This document shows, one piece after another, positions 36,296 through 46,080 of a stretch of DNA of 64,000 bases; position 1 is the stretch's first letter; each line of letters opens with the position of its first letter. The notes beneath the pieces were generated by a model. The model was not told the DNA's origin, made no database searches, and saw only the letters and a program-made list of their open reading frames with translations. Source of the stretch: Monosporascus cannonballus (taxonomy: Eukaryota; Ascomycota; Sordariomycetes; Xylariales). The stretch lies in contig QJNS01000059.1 in NCBI GenBank assembly GCA_004154925.1, forward strand, positions 248,001 to 312,000, given 5' to 3'. A program made the translations under genes and the position numbers.

Positions 36296-37489
36296 CTAGG
36301 AGTCGATTACTCCCCCCTTCCAAGCGCCCTGGAAGTCGTGCGTCACGAGCCCGAAGTGATCCTCTCCGCTACCAGCCCTCTGCATGTTGGCCATGAACCC
36401 TTCGATGGGGAGCACCATGATGTCGCCGAAGTATCGGATCTCGTTGAGCCCGGAGAGGTTGCTGGGGTGGGTCATCTGGGGGTCGACAGCGCCGATGCCG
36501 CGCATTACGGCCTCAGTCCAGGCGATGGACCCCGTGGCGTTGACGGCGTCATAGTTAGGCAGCCGCACGAGTTGGTCGAGCGTCACGTTGTGAGCAGCCA
36601 CGAGGTCCTGCAGCCCCGCCATCGCGCGCTCCACCATGTCCGCGACCACTGGGTGGCCGGGGGCCGCCGCGATGGTCCACTGGCTGAACTGCACGGGGTA
36701 CCCGTACTCGTCGCCGCTGTTGAAGAGCTCGTCGTGATCGACGGCCACGACGAGCCGCACGTCGGACTGCCGCTCCGCGGTGACCCAGCCGCCCAGCTCC
36801 GCCACGGGCGTCGTGTCCACGTCGCTGTACACGCCGCCCTCGACCAACAGCACCAGGTACCGCAGCAGGTCCGATTTGAGCGCCGGGTTCTGTACCGCGC
36901 GGTACGCCTCCACGATGTCGCGCCGGCCCGCGCCGCGCTCGCCGTCGCCGTAGTGCTTCCGCACTACAACATCCGTAGTCAGGAAATGCCCTATCTGGTC
37001 AATCGGGTGAATAGTCGGGGGAAATGAGACACTTTCGGGAGCTGTCGACTCCTAAAAGCTCACATTTGGGAATTTGTGCCCTCGAACTAAAGAAGTTTGG
37101 GGAAGAAATAACTTTAAAAATTGCTTACCGAACTCATCCGCCGTCTGGCTGCCCAGCAACGTGTACGTGTAGTCGGGCGCCTGCCGCAGCCAGTCATGCA
37201 CGTGGTGCTGGATCGACGGGAACCTGAGCCGCGTGAAGAACATCTGCCAGATCTTCTGCGGGATTGGGGAGCCACCGGCGGCCGGCAGCGCATTCCCTTC
37301 CTCGACGGCGGCAGCGTCGCCGTTGTTAAGGGGTCGCGATAACAGCGGCAGAAGCGGCGCCCTGCATGACGACGTTCGCCACCCCCCAATGGCCACCAGC
37401 TCGTCGAGGCTGCAGAGGATCAGGAATGTGCAGAGGGCCGGCCACAGTACCCTCGACAGCTTGAGGGAGCTGAGGGAACTTATGGTCAT
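36296..37489 (-). CDS. OCH1-like glycosyltransferase (GT32-type, DXD)
   Basis: Two exons (37489-37129 and 36963-36296) encode 342 residues. The N-terminus has a short cytosolic tail and one hydrophobic segment (about residues 13-30), the layout of a Golgi type II membrane enzyme. The domain is the DXD sugar-binding family (PF04488) of OCH1 alpha-1,6-mannosyltransferase: PIPQKIWQMFF at about 79-89, SDLLRYLVLLVEGGVYSDVD with the metal-binding DVD at about 168-170, then the conserved SQWTIAAAPGHPVV region. Such enzymes extend N-glycan outer chains or other mannose glycans in the Golgi. Fungi have several OCH1-like paralogues, so this is not claimed as OCH1 itself. The intron is 165 bp, with a GTAAGC donor and a CTGAC branch-like site before TGTAG. 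Confidence 0.85.
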
Positions 37490-38210
37490 CGCCGGCGGTT
37501 GTCTATCTCGCCAACAATATATCTCCGAGGTGCTCAGACTTCGCCTGCTCCCCGCATTGTCGCTCCCGACCCCGTTCTCGGTGTGAATAAATTGAACAGA
37601 ACTGGGTCCGTATACATAATCATGCCCTCTACCAGCTTCCACGGCTTTATAAGAGATATATTTATGTGAATTACCCCTAGATATGCATTGGCTAAAGCCT
37701 GTGGGAACTTAATTCGAATGAATATGTGAATCAGTTGTCTCATCGGAAGTTCCAACCAGATCCCTCCCGGGCTTTTCCTTTGGAATTCCTCATTTCGGGC
37801 AAACTCGCACTTCGATAACCAGGAAAGTTGCTTGACACTGTCTTTTCTAATAATTGCTTCGCCAAAATTTCCTCCCTTGTCATACCGTTAGGCATAATGC
37901 GGGCCGTACCGGCACTACACGTGTTACTAATAGAGCGCCTGCACAGGGGTAGCCGTCACGAGTCAGATATTGATCGATGACACAGTTCCAGCCCTGGAAC
38001 AGGGGCGAGTGGGCATTCCTGAGCTATTAGCCAAACCAATGGTCTTCTTTTTAAAAAAAATATTACATTACTCAAAAGGATGGACTAGTTGTCTTGGGTA
38101 TATATACATTGGGAATGAGTTTGTGCAGGTAAAGGCAGGAACGCCAAATCAAAGGTATTGATTCGATGTTGGCTACCGGTTTCAGAGCCACGTATCCTTC
38201 GGCAGATCCA
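37490..38210. other. Intergenic region between glycosyltransferase and cupin genes
   Basis: Holds the glycosyltransferase promoter and the 3' end of the cupin gene (both genes on the minus strand). No extra gene is supported. Confidence 0.45.
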
Positions 38211-39153
38211 TTACTTGCGCTTTTGGATATTGCAATCCAGCAGGCACTTCTCGACACCACGGGCAACACTGTCGCTGACCAGGCCCCTGAACTTGTCCAC
38301 CTCGGCGCCGTCGATGGAGTTGCCGAAGGCGGCGCGCAGGATCTCGTTGTCAAGGCCGAACAAGTTCTTCACGACCTGGTTCGTGCCGAAGTCCTCGCTA
38401 GACTGGGGCGCGACGAAGATGACTTCCTCACAGCTTGGATTGTATTGAGAACTGTGGTCGCGGTTAATAAAAAAAGCACGCATCGAGCATAAGTAACGCG
38501 GGCGATAAGCTTACTGGATGGAACCCTGAAAGAAGAGTGTCATCTGGTACGGCCCCAGTTCGTTCCTGATGTTGCGGATGACCCCGTCTTTCTCGACGCC
38601 GTTCTCGATGACCATCTCGGAGACGAGCTTTCCCTGGGTGACGATGAGCAGCTCAGTGGCGCGGTTATGCACGTGAGGTAGGTTGAACTGGCATGGGCCC
38701 ATGAAGCCTACGGCCGTTGCGATGCCTTGGTTGGTGAGTGCCTGGTCGGCAGTTAGTTTACTCCCGCACAGCTCGCAAGAGCCGATAGCCTGTGACAGTT
38801 TGACTTACAGGGAAGGTCTTCCGGTTTGCTGCGACGATGTCGGCGGCCCCAGTACCGCTCCCGGTCCTCTTTGCGCCAAAGTCGAAGATAAAATCCTCAT
38901 CCTTCGTCAGGACGTTGTTGTAGACATCAACACGAGTGTCTGAAAGTAAAATCTGCTGGGTCTTGCTGAGCTCCTTAAGAAGAGGCGACAAGGTTGATGT
39001 CGGAGCTGGGGCTCCGGTGGCAGTCGTTGAAAGGGAATCCGTCGGGGCGGGCGTGTGAGTGCCGTTGTCGGGACCGCTAAGAGGCGCGGCCACGGAGCAG
39101 TGAGCGAAGACAACCGCGGCGACGGTGGAAGAAACGCACTGGCGAAACTGCAT
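38211..39153 (-). CDS. Secreted germin/spherulin-1-like cupin
   Basis: Three exons (39153-38809, 38741-38515, 38451-38211) give 270 residues. A signal peptide occupies about residues 1-22 (MQFRQCVSSTVAAVVFAHC). A Thr/Pro/Ser-rich spacer follows, then a single cupin_1 domain. Metal ligands are visible: His 138, His 140 and Glu 145 in GPCQFNLPHVHNRATELL, and the fourth ligand His 191, whose codon is split by the last intron (QGSIH then SQYNPSCEE). The YNNV...DFIFDFG and RKTFP stretches match spherulin-1-type fungal cupins. The family includes germin-like oxalate oxidases and superoxide dismutases, but enzymatic activity of the fungal spherulin group is mostly untested, so only a secreted metal-binding cupin is claimed. 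The C-terminus has a charged KRK end and no GPI signal. Confidence 0.85.
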
Positions 39154-40775
39154 TGCGACGGTGTTTGATGAACTTGGCGGCTTAGAGACCCGGGAGTTCT
39201 GCTCAGCCTAGAATAACAAATGCGTCGGTACGAAGGAAACACCGAGAGCACCAAACAGTAAGGAATAAACCGTAGGGAGAGTAAGAAAAGCGAGAAAAGG
39301 ATATTGATGAAATGGAAAGCAAATCTGTACGAGTGTCTGGTGCTTTGGTTATGAATATGTACAGAACAGAATGATACCGGCCGTGGAATGCACCTTGTTC
39401 TTATATTAATTACATCAATCTTGCATCGAGGAGGTCATCTTCGGCATCCTCAGGACGCACACGCCAGGAGGGTCCCTTGGACAGAGGTCTGTTCGATCAA
39501 AGGAATCATCACTTTCTCGGTCATGATGGCTGTGCGAGTCCGGAATTTTAGCATTCCGGATGCGCATGCAATCCCTTACGTGAGTAACTAGGATGAGAAC
39601 GCAGAATGCGGAGTGCAGAGAATCGACACTCCCTAGCGATGGCGATGGTGAGGCGCGAGGCAGTGCTTATCTGCTAGCACGCAAGCCAAGGATCCTACCA
39701 ACCCTAATATATGGGGTTGTTACCAAAATAAGGTATACGAACAGCTCGGATTGGCCAGATTGGCAAGATACTAACCAACGCTTCGAGCCAGTCATCCAAT
39801 CAAGGCGTCTGCGTCAGCCCTTATGCCCCTTGCTCAAAATAGCAAACATCGTGCCTGTGATGGCAATCGGAGAAGACGCGAGCCGGCCACTGCCTCGGGA
39901 TAGCTAACTCTCTGTAGCATTTCTGGTTGCGCTCTTTCTCTCCAGTTGACGCTGAGGAATGATGAGTCTCGCGAAGCAAGGTATAAACCAGCCCGTTCCG
40001 CCTCTTATAATAGCATCGGATATTGTAGACTCGGCCTCAGTACCCTGAAGCATCGACATCTACAATAGTATAATTTCGATCTTGTGCCGCGATGCATCCG
40101 AACGTAGCCCGACCGCCGCTATACTGTAGCTGTTTTGTACCGTAACCTTCAATTTATAAAAGAAGTGAGAGAGCTATACTCCTTGATAGCATTGCAAAGG
40201 CAAAGGTGGGTACGAAGCACCTACGCCCTGGAACCTAGTTGTAATAAGAAGATAAGTAGCTGGACCTCTCGCGCGTCTTGTGTAAGGAGCCATATCATCC
40301 TTGCTCCGGGCTGTCCCCGCTAAGATCCTCGGTCGTCCATCTCCCGGCGCCCGCAACGTAGCTTATTGTTCTTCATGGATGATATGGGTTGTAGCCACCG
40401 GAGACTGTGTCTCACGGCCCAGAAATTTAACCCAACGAACAGCCACCGCACCATAAGCCAGAACTATTCTCGGCAACCTAATACGCTTGGGACTATCAGC
40501 TCTCGCAGCCCTTAGTCGATTGAGATGGCCTCTGAGAGTGAGGCGCCTCCTCGACATGGTCGGTTCCATGGGCCACCAGTGCATGAACCGCAGCACCAGC
40601 TTCTTCCCCGACCTACAGTTGACAAGATTGTGGTCCTCCCGGCTAGCGTTGATGAAGGCGACTGATCGTGTGATAAAACGGGTGTTAGCCCTAATCCCTC
40701 CACACGCGGTTTTGTTTAGCTCGAATACGAGCTCACACGCAAAGGACGTGTAGGGATCGTAATCCCAGATGTATT

Positions 40776-40809
40776 CGCGCGCACATGCACCCTAGAGTTG
40801 GTGCGCGCG
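40776..40809. repeat. GC-rich hairpin
   Basis: CGCGCGCAC at 40776-40784 pairs perfectly with GTGCGCGCG at 40801-40809 across a 16-base loop. In nuclear fungal DNA this is not a transcription terminator of the bacterial kind; it may be a cruciform or part of an old element. Confidence 0.6.
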
Positions 40810-40841
40810 ACAAGTATATCAGCATACACCCAGCAGATGAA

Positions 40842-40882
40842 CTCGACGACGACCAACCATGGGACCCATGGTACACGTCGAG
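40842..40882. repeat. Nested palindrome
   Basis: Outer arms CTCGACG (40842-40848) and CGTCGAG (40876-40882) enclose inner arms ACCATGGG (40856-40863) and CCCATGGT (40865-40872) around one base. Arms are perfect. It lies 33 bases from the neighbouring GC-rich hairpin, so the two may belong to one unit. Confidence 0.6.
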
Positions 40883-41833
40883 CTATACGCATGGCTGGTT
40901 GTGTTCAGCTGTCGGGCCGAGAGCTAGGCTATTCAGCTGATGCGCTGAATTCGCAACTCAACTGATCCTTTGGGCTCTAACAAGGCTCAGTTCTCGGTTC
41001 CGTCTCATCCGCACAACTCGACGGTTAGCACGGGGAAGCTACGGCCTATCCGCCCATGAACACCCAATCCATCGTTATAGTCCGCAGTCTGGAAGTGCTT
41101 AGTCAAGCTGGGCTCAGATCGGGGTCACGTGAAGTTGTTCAATAATCGGAAACCTGCACGTGGCTCAACCGACCTAGGGAGTCGACAGCGGGCCCCATAA
41201 AGCTTTTGAAACCCTGTCGTAATCACAGAAAGTTATAGATAGAACCATTCTCAAGGTGGCGCTCGTGGACCTTGGAGAGTTATCCCTAGAACTGAACTCG
41301 AATAGTGGAGCATCTATTACAGGGTAATTCAGCGACTTGGAACTGCTGGAACTGTTGCTGGGAATTTTAATGCTGCCGAGGCTGTTGATATGCTTTCAGG
41401 GCCTATTTACCGCTGTAAACGGCGGTCCATGAAGTGTCAAGACGCCTGTACCCCCAGGTTGTTTAGAGATGCTTATGCAGGTGGTACCTAGGCACTGTAG
41501 TAGTTGGGAGTTGTTTCCGCACCATTCACTAACTAGACATGGTTAGTCTGGATTCCGAGGGATCTCGGGGAGGGACAATGGCCCATGCAGATATTCTCTC
41601 AAACTGACTCTTGGGTTTCTGCTTGTCTGGTCTGAAAAAGAAGAGCCACATGGGCGCAAGGCAACTAAGGTCAAGCTAAATAAACCCTTGAGGTTCACGG
41701 AGGGGGGGTACCTCTTTGCTCATTCGAAGGATCACGCCACCAAGGGAGCCATTCTCCCTGACATGCATCTGACCCGCATTACAGCCCGCAGGAGTAGTTA
41801 GGGGCTACTTGCTGGATGATATTGTGCCTGATC

Positions 41834-41847
41834 GTTATATATAGATA
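41834..41847 (+). promoter_or_regulatory. TATA-rich core promoter candidate
   Basis: TTATATATAGATAT lies about 110 bases upstream of the ATG at 41958 on the same strand. The assignment rests on motif and distance only. Confidence 0.35.
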
Positions 41848-41957
41848 TACATTTTCCCGCCAGAGTAGACTGCTTTGCAAGCCTACCGCGCTCTTTCATA
41901 TGAGCCTGCATTGCCACGAGCATATCCGCGCACGCAGAGCGATTCGATCCGATAACC

Positions 41958-42347
41958 ATGTCTGTGTCAGCTTCAGAATTGGAATCAAACTACCGGGAGT
42001 GGATTGCCTGCGTGAACGAGCAGAAATCGGGCGACGTAACGAAATGCATGCAGACGAAATATGTTCAAAATGGCCTTGGATATACCGTTGAGAACTTCGC
42101 AGCTTATATGCAGAAAGCCCTGACTGCATTAGGGGACTCTGTTATCAACGTCGAGGGCATGTTTATCGACGGGGAATACCAGTACATTGCAGATAGTGGC
42201 TATGCCAAGTTCAAGCCAACCAAGCCATTTTTAGGCTTTGAGCCCACGGACCGGAGCCTCCCGGAACACAGGTTTACTTGGCAGGTAGTTGACAAATACT
42301 CGCAGTGTCCCAAAAAGATCCAAAGACTTTACAGAATATTGCTCTGA
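41958..42347 (+). CDS. SnoaL-like (NTF2-fold) protein
   Basis: A 129-residue single-exon frame. It shows the layout of SnoaL-like polyketide-cyclase-fold proteins: an N-terminal helix with NYREWIACVNEQKSGDV, a YVQNG strand in the place of the usual VVHNG, a central FIDGEYQYIADSGYAKF strand, a PFLGFEPTDRS turn where relatives have a GxPPTGR motif, and a LPEHRFTWQVVD end strand. The C-terminus (KKIQRLYRILL) is shorter than relatives, which usually run on through WSVxD. The same end pattern is found in the broken frame 300 bases downstream, suggesting two copies of one gene type. Members act as small cyclases, isomerases or hydrolases, or have no known substrate; none is proposed. No signal peptide. 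An AT-rich stretch follows directly. Confidence 0.55.
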   Translation: MSVSASELESNYREWIACVNEQKSGDVTKCMQTKYVQNGLGYTVENFAAYMQKALTALGDSVINVEGMFIDGEYQYIADSGYAKFKPTKPFLGFEPTDRSLPEHRFTWQVVDKYSQCPKKIQRLYRILL

Positions 42348-42672
42348 AAGAAAAATATATAAAAATATCAGAAAAATGGTATTCATATTATGCCAATAAG
42401 TAGGAAGGGCTCCGAGTTTTTCGAATATACTATCTGTTAAAATTAATAAGTTATTATTCAAGGAGTCCTTGGACCGTTATTGAAAGTGCGCGAATTTTGT
42501 GTCAACCACCTGCGTGGTTACTGACGGGAAATTGTCAAGGGCGGTGTTGATCACCAACAGTGACGATTTGCGCAAGCAGATCGAGACTTCGGTGGCAACT
42601 CGGAGCTGGACCTCGTGAGTGAATACTCCGCCTCCACGACAAAGCTGTCGGCCAGGGGACTCGGGGCTGGCT
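42348..42672. other. AT-rich spacer between the two SnoaL-like genes
   Basis: Bases 42348-42470 are very AT-rich, with repeated AAAAATAT runs. The following 200 bases contain an open frame into the second gene without a clear start. No separate gene is supported. Confidence 0.45.
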
Positions 42673-43049
42673 ATGAATATTGAGAGACTCAACTTTTGCT
42701 GGGCACGGACGGACCCGGTCGAATTCGTCCAACCGGAGGTTACCTTCAACAACAGCGTACGGATGTTCGCAGAGTACGTCTCCGTTATAACTATGAGCCA
42801 GGTGGCAATCCCCGATCTCCAACTTCGGATAGACGCCTTGGTAGTCCATGGAGAGACGCAGCGCATCGCAGTGCGACCGTTGTTCTCGGGGATGCCCGCC
42901 ACCGAATATGCCGGGCTCATGCCGGGCTCACGGCTGGTCGGGCGGTGTAGTTCCCGGAGCACTGTAATTATCAGTCCGTCGATGGTACAATCCAGAAGGT
43001 GTGGTCCGTCATGGACATGGACTCGGTGAGAAAACAGTCGGCAGAGTAG
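42673..43049 (+). pseudogene. Broken SnoaL-like gene
   Basis: Starting at ATG 42673, one frame reads MNIERLNFCWARTDP, PEVTFNN and QVAIPDLQLRIDALVVHGE to EYAGLMPG at about 42925: the SnoaL-like N-terminal and central parts. The matching C-terminal part, FPEHCNYQSVDGTIQ then KVWSVMDMDSVRKQ, lies in another frame and ends at TAG 43047-43049. So a frameshift occurred near 42915-42935. In the downstream frame the codon before FPEH is TAG (42948-42950) where the family pattern expects an acidic residue, a second lesion. No GT...AG intron repairs both. It is therefore called a pseudogene, though a sequencing error for one of the two changes cannot be excluded. It is probably a paralogue of the frame at 41958. 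Confidence 0.65.
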
Positions 43050-44437
43050 CGCCAATAGTTACGTCGTGGGCCCGGCGCATAGGGTCAATTTCTGGGTGAT
43101 CGAGAGTCATGCTATGCAGCAGGATATGACTGTCTAACAGCCCATCCTTGGGTGATGTAGATTTGGGTCAACGGCTACAAACTCCAGCTTCGGGGGGATT
43201 ATCCGGAGAGACGTCCCACCAGTGTAGCGTCGCATTTCGATAGAGTTTTTGGGAAAGCATCTCAGGAGCGAAGTTTGGGAGTCGAATTTACTTGGTTGTC
43301 GAATACACCAAGAAAAACCAATGAGGCCAATGGCGTGGTCAGGGATAATCTCTCCCCTTTACTTGCGTAAAGCACGTGAGGGAAGTACTCTACTAAGTGT
43401 GTGGCGCCGCGTGACTAGCTGCAAGTCGGTATGCAGATAGTGCATGTATTTAGTAGACTATTGGATGCGCGAAGGGCCTAATATAACGCGTTATCTCTGA
43501 GAGAAATCGGGTAGTAATATTAACATCAAGTATTACCACCGGCAAAGATGCGTGTGATATTGCCGCTCTGGAAGATATCTATGCAAGTTACAATCATGGG
43601 ATTTCTCCATCTCCGGCAAGAAATGCGGTTGAAAAAAATGGGACGGTACCTGGCTACAACTCGAGGACTTCAGCCCGTGCTGATCTTGCCGGCCTTAAAA
43701 GCACGTCGTATCAGGGGGGAATGCTTCGTAGATTCAAGAACAAGCTCCCTAAGCGCCCTAAGAAATGTTTAGCGTGCTTCCTTAGTACATGCTGCAGGGG
43801 AATTCTGGGGTGTAGGACGGGGGCTTGGCAGGACGCAATTTCGACTCTGCTTGAGATTCATCTTATAGTCATCTCTCATTGGCCCGTCTGCAAGGAGAGG
43901 AATTCCAAAGATTCAAAGAATGGAGCATGGTGCCGCCCGGGATGGACCCCACCGACCACATCGTTCGCTGCTTGAGCCGGAGCCTTTCCTAAACCGTCGA
44001 CTTGTCGACCGACTTGCTCCGCAAACCTATGGCCAGAGCTCTAGGATGGAGCCGAGTGGGTTGCTTAGCTCCTTCAAGAGCCTCCCCCCCAGGATGGCTC
44101 TCTGCCTGTCTCAGGGTCTGGCTTGTGCTTTCTTCGCCAGCTTTTCCTTTGGTGCATCGTGTGGTCGTTACGGTTGACGTGCTACGATCGTGGGGATTTC
44201 TCCCTTTTCCGCTCTCTTCCGTTAACCCTTACGCTCTTTTTAAATCATCCTTTCGAGATCGCATGCGAGAGTCACATTCCTTCGGCTTTGTGTATGCGCA
44301 AGTAAACGAAGCATCTCTCGAGATCGCCCGTCGGCTTTATTGTTGATCTTTGAATGCTCACGGCGCATCCTGCGTCTTAGGTCTCCTGGTTTGGAGCAGA
44401 CACTCATTTGAATTATAAATAGGATACATTCGCTACT
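43050..44437. other. Region upstream of the SUN gene, with an eroded frame
   Basis: 1.4 kb holding the SUN-gene promoter. A frame open from 43487 to 43975 (162 codons) has no ATG before 43721 but looks partly coding (DIAALEDIYASYNHG). I do not recognise it. TATAAAT at 44414-44420 is only about 20 bases before the SUN ATG, too near to be its usual core promoter unless the leader is almost absent. Confidence 0.4.
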
Positions 44438-46080
44438 ATGAAGATCACATCGATACAGGCCGCCATCGGCTCGGCCGTCGTACTGTTGTCTACTCCAACT
44501 GTAGCTACCGTCCAGCACCGACATCGACATCTGCATCAGAAACTTGCTCATGCCCACAGTAGTTCGAGTTACAATGAGAAGTACAGCGCACGAAACATAT
44601 CCGAACTCGAGAAGCGTGGCAATAGAGCATGCCCGTTCCCCAAGGACAAGGGCCTCGTTGCGGTAACTCCGGGAGCGAAGAATGCTGGTTGGGCAATGGC
44701 TCCTGATCAAGAGTGTGTCGAAGGTACCTGGTGTCCCATCGCTTGCCCACCGGGTCAAGTCATGAATCAATGGAAGCCTCAAACTACCTATGCCTTCCCT
44801 GAATCGACTGTAAGTCTTAATCCTGCTGCGCCAATTCGACGCCCCATTGACCGTGACTAGTTCGGAGGAATTTATTGCGGCGATGGTGGAAAGCTCGAAT
44901 TTCCGTTTAAAGATGAGCCCTGCTGCGTAGACGGCACTGGCGCAGTCGACGTCGTGAACAAGTGCGGAGACGTCGTGTCGTTTTGCCAGACGGTTTTGCC
45001 TGGGTACGAAGACATGATTATCCCAACTGACGTGTACGATACGGCCACAATCGCCGTCCCAGACGACAAGTACTGGGCCGGGACCGCCGCTCAGTAAGTG
45101 CGCGCTGAACTTGAGAGGAAAGTCATAGCTCTAACAATTGCAGCTACTATATCAACGCTCCTGGCGTCGATTCGTCCAAAGGCTGTATATGGGGAGACTC
45201 GAGCACACCGATCGGCAACTGGTCGCCATACGTCGCTGGCGCTAATACGGTCTCGGGCGGCACGACATTCGTGAAAGTGGGTTTAAACCCAGTGTGGGAG
45301 GAATCTGCACTCTCGAGCACGAAACCTGACTTCGGCCTGGAAATCGAGTGTCCCGAGGGAGGCTGTACTGGTTTACCCTGCAAGGTCGACGGCTCTGGTG
45401 TTGTGAGCAACAATAAAGCTAAAGGCGCCGGTGGCTCACCCTTTTGCGTTGTTACGGTAGCGAAGGGCTCGAAAGCCAACATTATCGTGTCATATTTGAA
45501 CGGGTCCGGGGGAGACGATTCTGAGCCCAGCTCCACCGCAGTGGAATCAACAACATCCACGCCAACTCCCTCTTCAACGCCTATTACAACCAGTACCCCA
45601 ACTCCCAGTCCCACTTCTACTTCCAGTTCTACTTCCACTTCCACTTCTAGTTCTAGTTCTAGTTCTTCTCCGCCACCCACTACATCTTCGACGACCACGT
45701 CGACGACCTCGACAGCATCGACGACATCGACGACATCATCAACTCCGTTGTCAACGTCGTCCTCATCGACGCCTACAATGTCTTCATCGACAAGCTCATC
45801 AGAGACTACGTCATCAGAATCCATCTCGTCGACGAGCAGCAGCACGAGCACCTCGCCCACCTTCTTGGGCGGAATCTATCAAGAAAACAGAACTACGACC
45901 TCGTTCGGCTGGACTAGCCCTACGCTATCATCTGGGCATGCTGATCTTAGCACGGCCGAAGCTCAGGTCGAGCCTGCACCCAGTGAGACCAACTCGAACG
46001 AGAATGCCGCCCAAAACCGAGGCGGCGCTGCTATGGCTGGTCTCATTGTTGCTCTCGTGGCCGCCGGATGCTTGCTGTAG
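44438..46080 (+). CDS. SUN-family cell wall protein (GH132), GPI-type
   Basis: Three exons (44438-44809, 44861-45093, 45144-46080) encode 513 residues. A signal peptide (about 1-24), a His-rich pro-region and a Kex2-type KR at 59-60 precede the SUN domain (about 63-350). That domain shows the conserved Cys pattern and phrases CPFPKDKGLVAVTPG, NAGWAMAPDQECV, CPIACPPGQVM, GGIYCGDGG, FCQTVLPG and NWSPYVAGANT. SUN proteins (yeast Sim1/Uth1/Nca3/Sun4, Aspergillus SunA) are assigned to GH132 and act in septation and wall remodelling. A Ser/Thr-rich low-complexity stalk of about 115 residues follows, then a hydrophobic C-terminus (GGAAMAGLIVALVAAGCLL) typical of a GPI anchor signal. All junctions keep frame and restore conserved sequence. 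The stalk codons form imperfect TCT/ACT-type repeats, likely to vary in length between strains. Confidence 0.93.
45581..45850 (+). repeat. Ser/Thr codon repeat tract
   Basis: Imperfect tandem runs of TCT, ACT, AGT and ACG codons encode the Ser/Thr stalk of the SUN protein, for example TCTACTTCCAGTTCTACTTC followed by TTCTAGTTCTAGTTC. The reading frame is kept throughout. Confidence 0.8.

Larger units (their letters stand above)
39154..41833. other. Gene-poor region with hairpins (2.7 kb)
   Basis: No supported gene. The start is the cupin promoter. Two strong inverted repeats lie at 40776-40809 and 40842-40882, reported separately. Open frames near 40363-40753 overlap on opposite strands. Confidence 0.4.

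Noticed and set aside
45147..45860. Minus-strand Val/Asp/Glu-rich frame opposite the SUN stalk
   Set aside because: It is the antisense of the Ser/Thr codon repeat of the SUN protein; the plus strand has the signal peptide, domain and GPI signal.
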